A stretch of DNA of 64,000 nucleotides, taken from Sphingomonas_E sp042693015 (GTDB lineage Bacteria; Pseudomonadota; Alphaproteobacteria; Sphingomonadales; Sphingomonadaceae). The position numbers were made by a program, and so were the translations under genes. This document shows, one piece after another, positions 62,636 to 64,000 of the stretch; within the stretch, counting starts at the first letter, position 1; each line of letters starts with the position of its first letter. The stretch covers positions 806,001 to 870,000 of the forward strand of contig NZ_CP170544.1 in NCBI RefSeq assembly GCF_042693015.1, given 5' to 3'. The notes beneath the pieces are model-generated. The model was given only the letters and a program-made list of their open reading frames with translations, did no database searches and was not told where the DNA came from.

Positions 62636-63850
62636 ATGGATCTGACCGAACGGCTGGACCTGCGCGGCGGTCGCCCGTGCTGGCGGGATGCCGCACATGA
62701 TAAGGTCAAGGCGGATCCGCTGCCATCCACAGTCGATGTCGCCATCGTCGGCGCCGGTATCATGGGCGCCATGGTGGCGGAAAGACTGAGCCGCGACGGA
62801 CATCGCGTTGCCTTGCTCGATCGTCGCCCGCCGGCCCTCGGCGCAACGGCTGCCTCGACTGCGCTGGTAATGTGGGCAGTTGACGTGCCGCTGTCCATGC
62901 TGTCGCAGCGCATCGGATCGGACAAGGCGGCGCAGGCCTGGCGCAGAGTTCATCGCGCAGTCTGCGATCTTGCCGAGCTTATTGAAGGGCAAGGGATCGA
63001 CTGCAGCTGGCGTGCGCGGCCGGAGCTGTATCTCGCCGGATCGCTGCTCGACGAAGCCGGATTGGAGGCCGAGGGACGGATCCGCCGGGCAGCCGGCTTG
63101 CCTTCCTCTTTCCTAGCGTCGGAGATGCTTGCGCGCCGCTTCGATCTGCCGGAGCGCGCGGGCCTGCTTTCCGAAAACAGTTTCGGGGTCGATCCGGTCG
63201 CGCTGACTCTGGCACTGCTCCACCGTGCGCGGAACCATGGGGCTTCGCTGAGCTTCCCCATCGACGTGACGCGTATCGCTGAAGAGGCGGGCTCGGTACG
63301 GCTGACCACCACGGACGGCACGATCAATGCGAGGCGGCTGATCCTGGCCACCGGCTATGAAGCGGCACGCTGGTATTTGCCGGCTGCGTTCAGCCTCGCG
63401 TCGAGTTTCGCGATTGCGACTGCTCCGGGCACCGCACCGGCCTGGCGGGAGAATGCCCTGATTTGGGAGGCGGCGAGCCCCTATCTCTATGCGCGCGCGA
63501 CCGCGGATGGCCGGATCATCGTCGGTGGCGAAGATGAAGATCAATTCGCTCCGGAGACGCGCGATGCCATTCTGTCCGCCAAAAGCGGTTTGCTGGAGGC
63601 CAAGGGTGCAGCCCTGCTGGGGCTTGATCGCCTCGAGGCCGACTGTGCCTGGGCGGCGACCTTCGGGGGTTCACCAGACGGTCTTCCGGCGATCGGACGG
63701 GCGCATAATGCCGAACGCATCTGGCTGGCATACGGATTTGGCGGCAACGGCATCAGCTTTGCGAGCCTGGCCGCCAGTTTGATTGTCGAGCACTTTGCGG
63801 GTGAGGCGACCCCCGGAGCCGTCTTGTTTGATCCGTATCGCCACGTTTAA
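62636..63850 (+). CDS. FAD-dependent oxidoreductase of the DAO family
   Basis: 404 residues. The dinucleotide motif V-A-I-V-G-A-G-I-M-G near residue 38, then L-D-R-R-P-P-A-L-G-A-T-A-A-S-T-A, and a C-terminal G-S-P-D-G-L-P-A-I-G and G-F-G-G-N-G-I-S-F-A, match the amino-acid/glycine oxidase and glycerol-3-phosphate dehydrogenase-like family. It oxidises an amine or alcohol and can generate hydrogen peroxide, which would fit its place 73 bp after catalase. Substrate unknown. Confidence 0.88.
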   Translation: MDLTERLDLRGGRPCWRDAAHDKVKADPLPSTVDVAIVGAGIMGAMVAERLSRDGHRVALLDRRPPALGATAASTALVMWAVDVPLSMLSQRIGSDKAAQAWRRVHRAVCDLAELIEGQGIDCSWRARPELYLAGSLLDEAGLEAEGRIRRAAGLPSSFLASEMLARRFDLPERAGLLSENSFGVDPVALTLALLHRARNHGASLSFPIDVTRIAEEAGSVRLTTTDGTINARRLILATGYEAARWYLPAAFSLASSFAIATAPGTAPAWRENALIWEAASPYLYARATADGRIIVGGEDEDQFAPETRDAILSAKSGLLEAKGAALLGLDRLEADCAWAATFGGSPDGLPAIGRAHNAERIWLAYGFGGNGISFASLAASLIVEHFAGEATPGAVLFDPYRHV

Positions 63851-63881
63851 CGGGCGATCATCCAGCCTGGCTCAACAAAAA

Positions 63882-63910
63882 GAGCAGCGCGCCGTTCCGA
63901 CGCGCTGCTC
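63882..63910 (-). terminator. Rho-independent terminator of the next minus-strand gene
   Basis: A perfect 10-bp stem, 63882-63891 with 63901-63910, with a 9-base loop, followed on the minus strand by TTTTT (63877-63881). It ends 20 bases past the minus-strand stop at 63930 and could also stop the plus-strand DAO-family transcript. Confidence 0.8.
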
Positions 63911-63929
63911 CCGGGGGGCTCTCTAGAAT

Positions 63930-64000
63930 TTACAGGACCCGATCGGTCCGCCGCAGACGATCCCTTTCCTCGGCAATCTGTTCCGGCGTGTAAGGCGCGG
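63930..64000 (-). CDS. C-terminal end of a gene running in from the right (partial)
   Basis: The minus frame is open from the window edge to TAA at 63930-63932 and encodes A-P-Y-T-P-E-Q-I-A-E-E-R-D-R-L-R-R-T-D then R-V-L. Too short to classify; the strong terminator right after it supports a real gene end. Confidence 0.6.
   Translation of the reverse strand, partial: APYTPEQIAEERDRLRRTDRVL

Noticed and set aside
1..64000. tRNA or rRNA genes, CRISPR arrays, insertion sequences, prophage or integrase
   Set aside because: None recognised on reading either strand; no direct repeats with regular spacing and no transposase-like protein were seen.

Overview
The window is a chromosomal segment from a GC-rich Gram-negative alphaproteobacterium, most likely Sphingomonadales (Sphingomonas, Sphingobium or Novosphingobium type). 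This is inferred from three TonB-dependent receptors, a UrcA-family periplasmic protein, a clade-2 catalase beside a phasin, and many small catabolic oxidoreductases. I saw no rRNA, tRNA, CRISPR array, insertion sequence or integrase.

Layout. (1) 1-8.8 kb is a catabolic region: the end of an acyl-CoA dehydrogenase, an EthD protein, an orphan LuxR-type response regulator, three paralogous zinc-free MDR reductases, a Rieske ferredoxin, a DUF899 protein, an NTF2/SnoaL-like protein, a VOC protein and an SDR. (2) 8.9-11.2 kb holds a two-gene unit: a DUF6065-JmjC/cupin fusion plus a SAM methyltransferase, followed by an inverted pair of 31-bp palindromic repeats. (3) 11.4-20.7 kb is transport: a PepSY membrane operon divergent from a siderophore-type TonB receptor, an MscS channel, a second TonB receptor and UrcA. 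(4) 20.7-29.8 kb is a possible cyclic-nucleotide signalling block: a Crp/Fnr regulator, a class III cyclase-AAA-TPR protein, a 1199-residue DyP-peroxidase fusion with a cytochrome-P450-like C-terminus and a perfect CRP-type box upstream, and a progesterone 5-beta-reductase/iridoid-synthase-like SDR. (5) 29.9-32.6 kb is a lone MacB/FtsX-type permease with a textbook sigma-54 promoter and an upstream palindrome.

(6) 32.6-41.8 kb is a second catabolic cluster: VOC-NTF2-SDR on the minus strand; tetR-SDR-sulfotransferase-SRPBCC on the plus strand; a TonB receptor and a KshA-like Rieske oxygenase. A shared 15-bp motif lies in front of both the tetR/VOC divergent promoter and the Rieske oxygenase gene, so one TetR protein may control both. 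(7) 41.9-56.9 kb is a tightly packed five-gene minus-strand operon (PhoD-like metallophosphatase, DUF6603-like protein, and three large proteins of 927, 1394 and 576 residues) with no recognised signal peptides or membrane segments. It is the best candidate here for an undescribed multi-protein system. (8) 57.3-64 kb holds a YcaQ-type DNA glycosylase, a thioredoxin-reductase-like flavoprotein, phasin, KatE-type catalase, a DAO-family oxidase and the tail of a minus-strand gene behind a terminator.

Most genes sit in short operons with 4-bp ATGA/GTGA overlaps. Functional calls rest on motifs read by eye; no database search was run.
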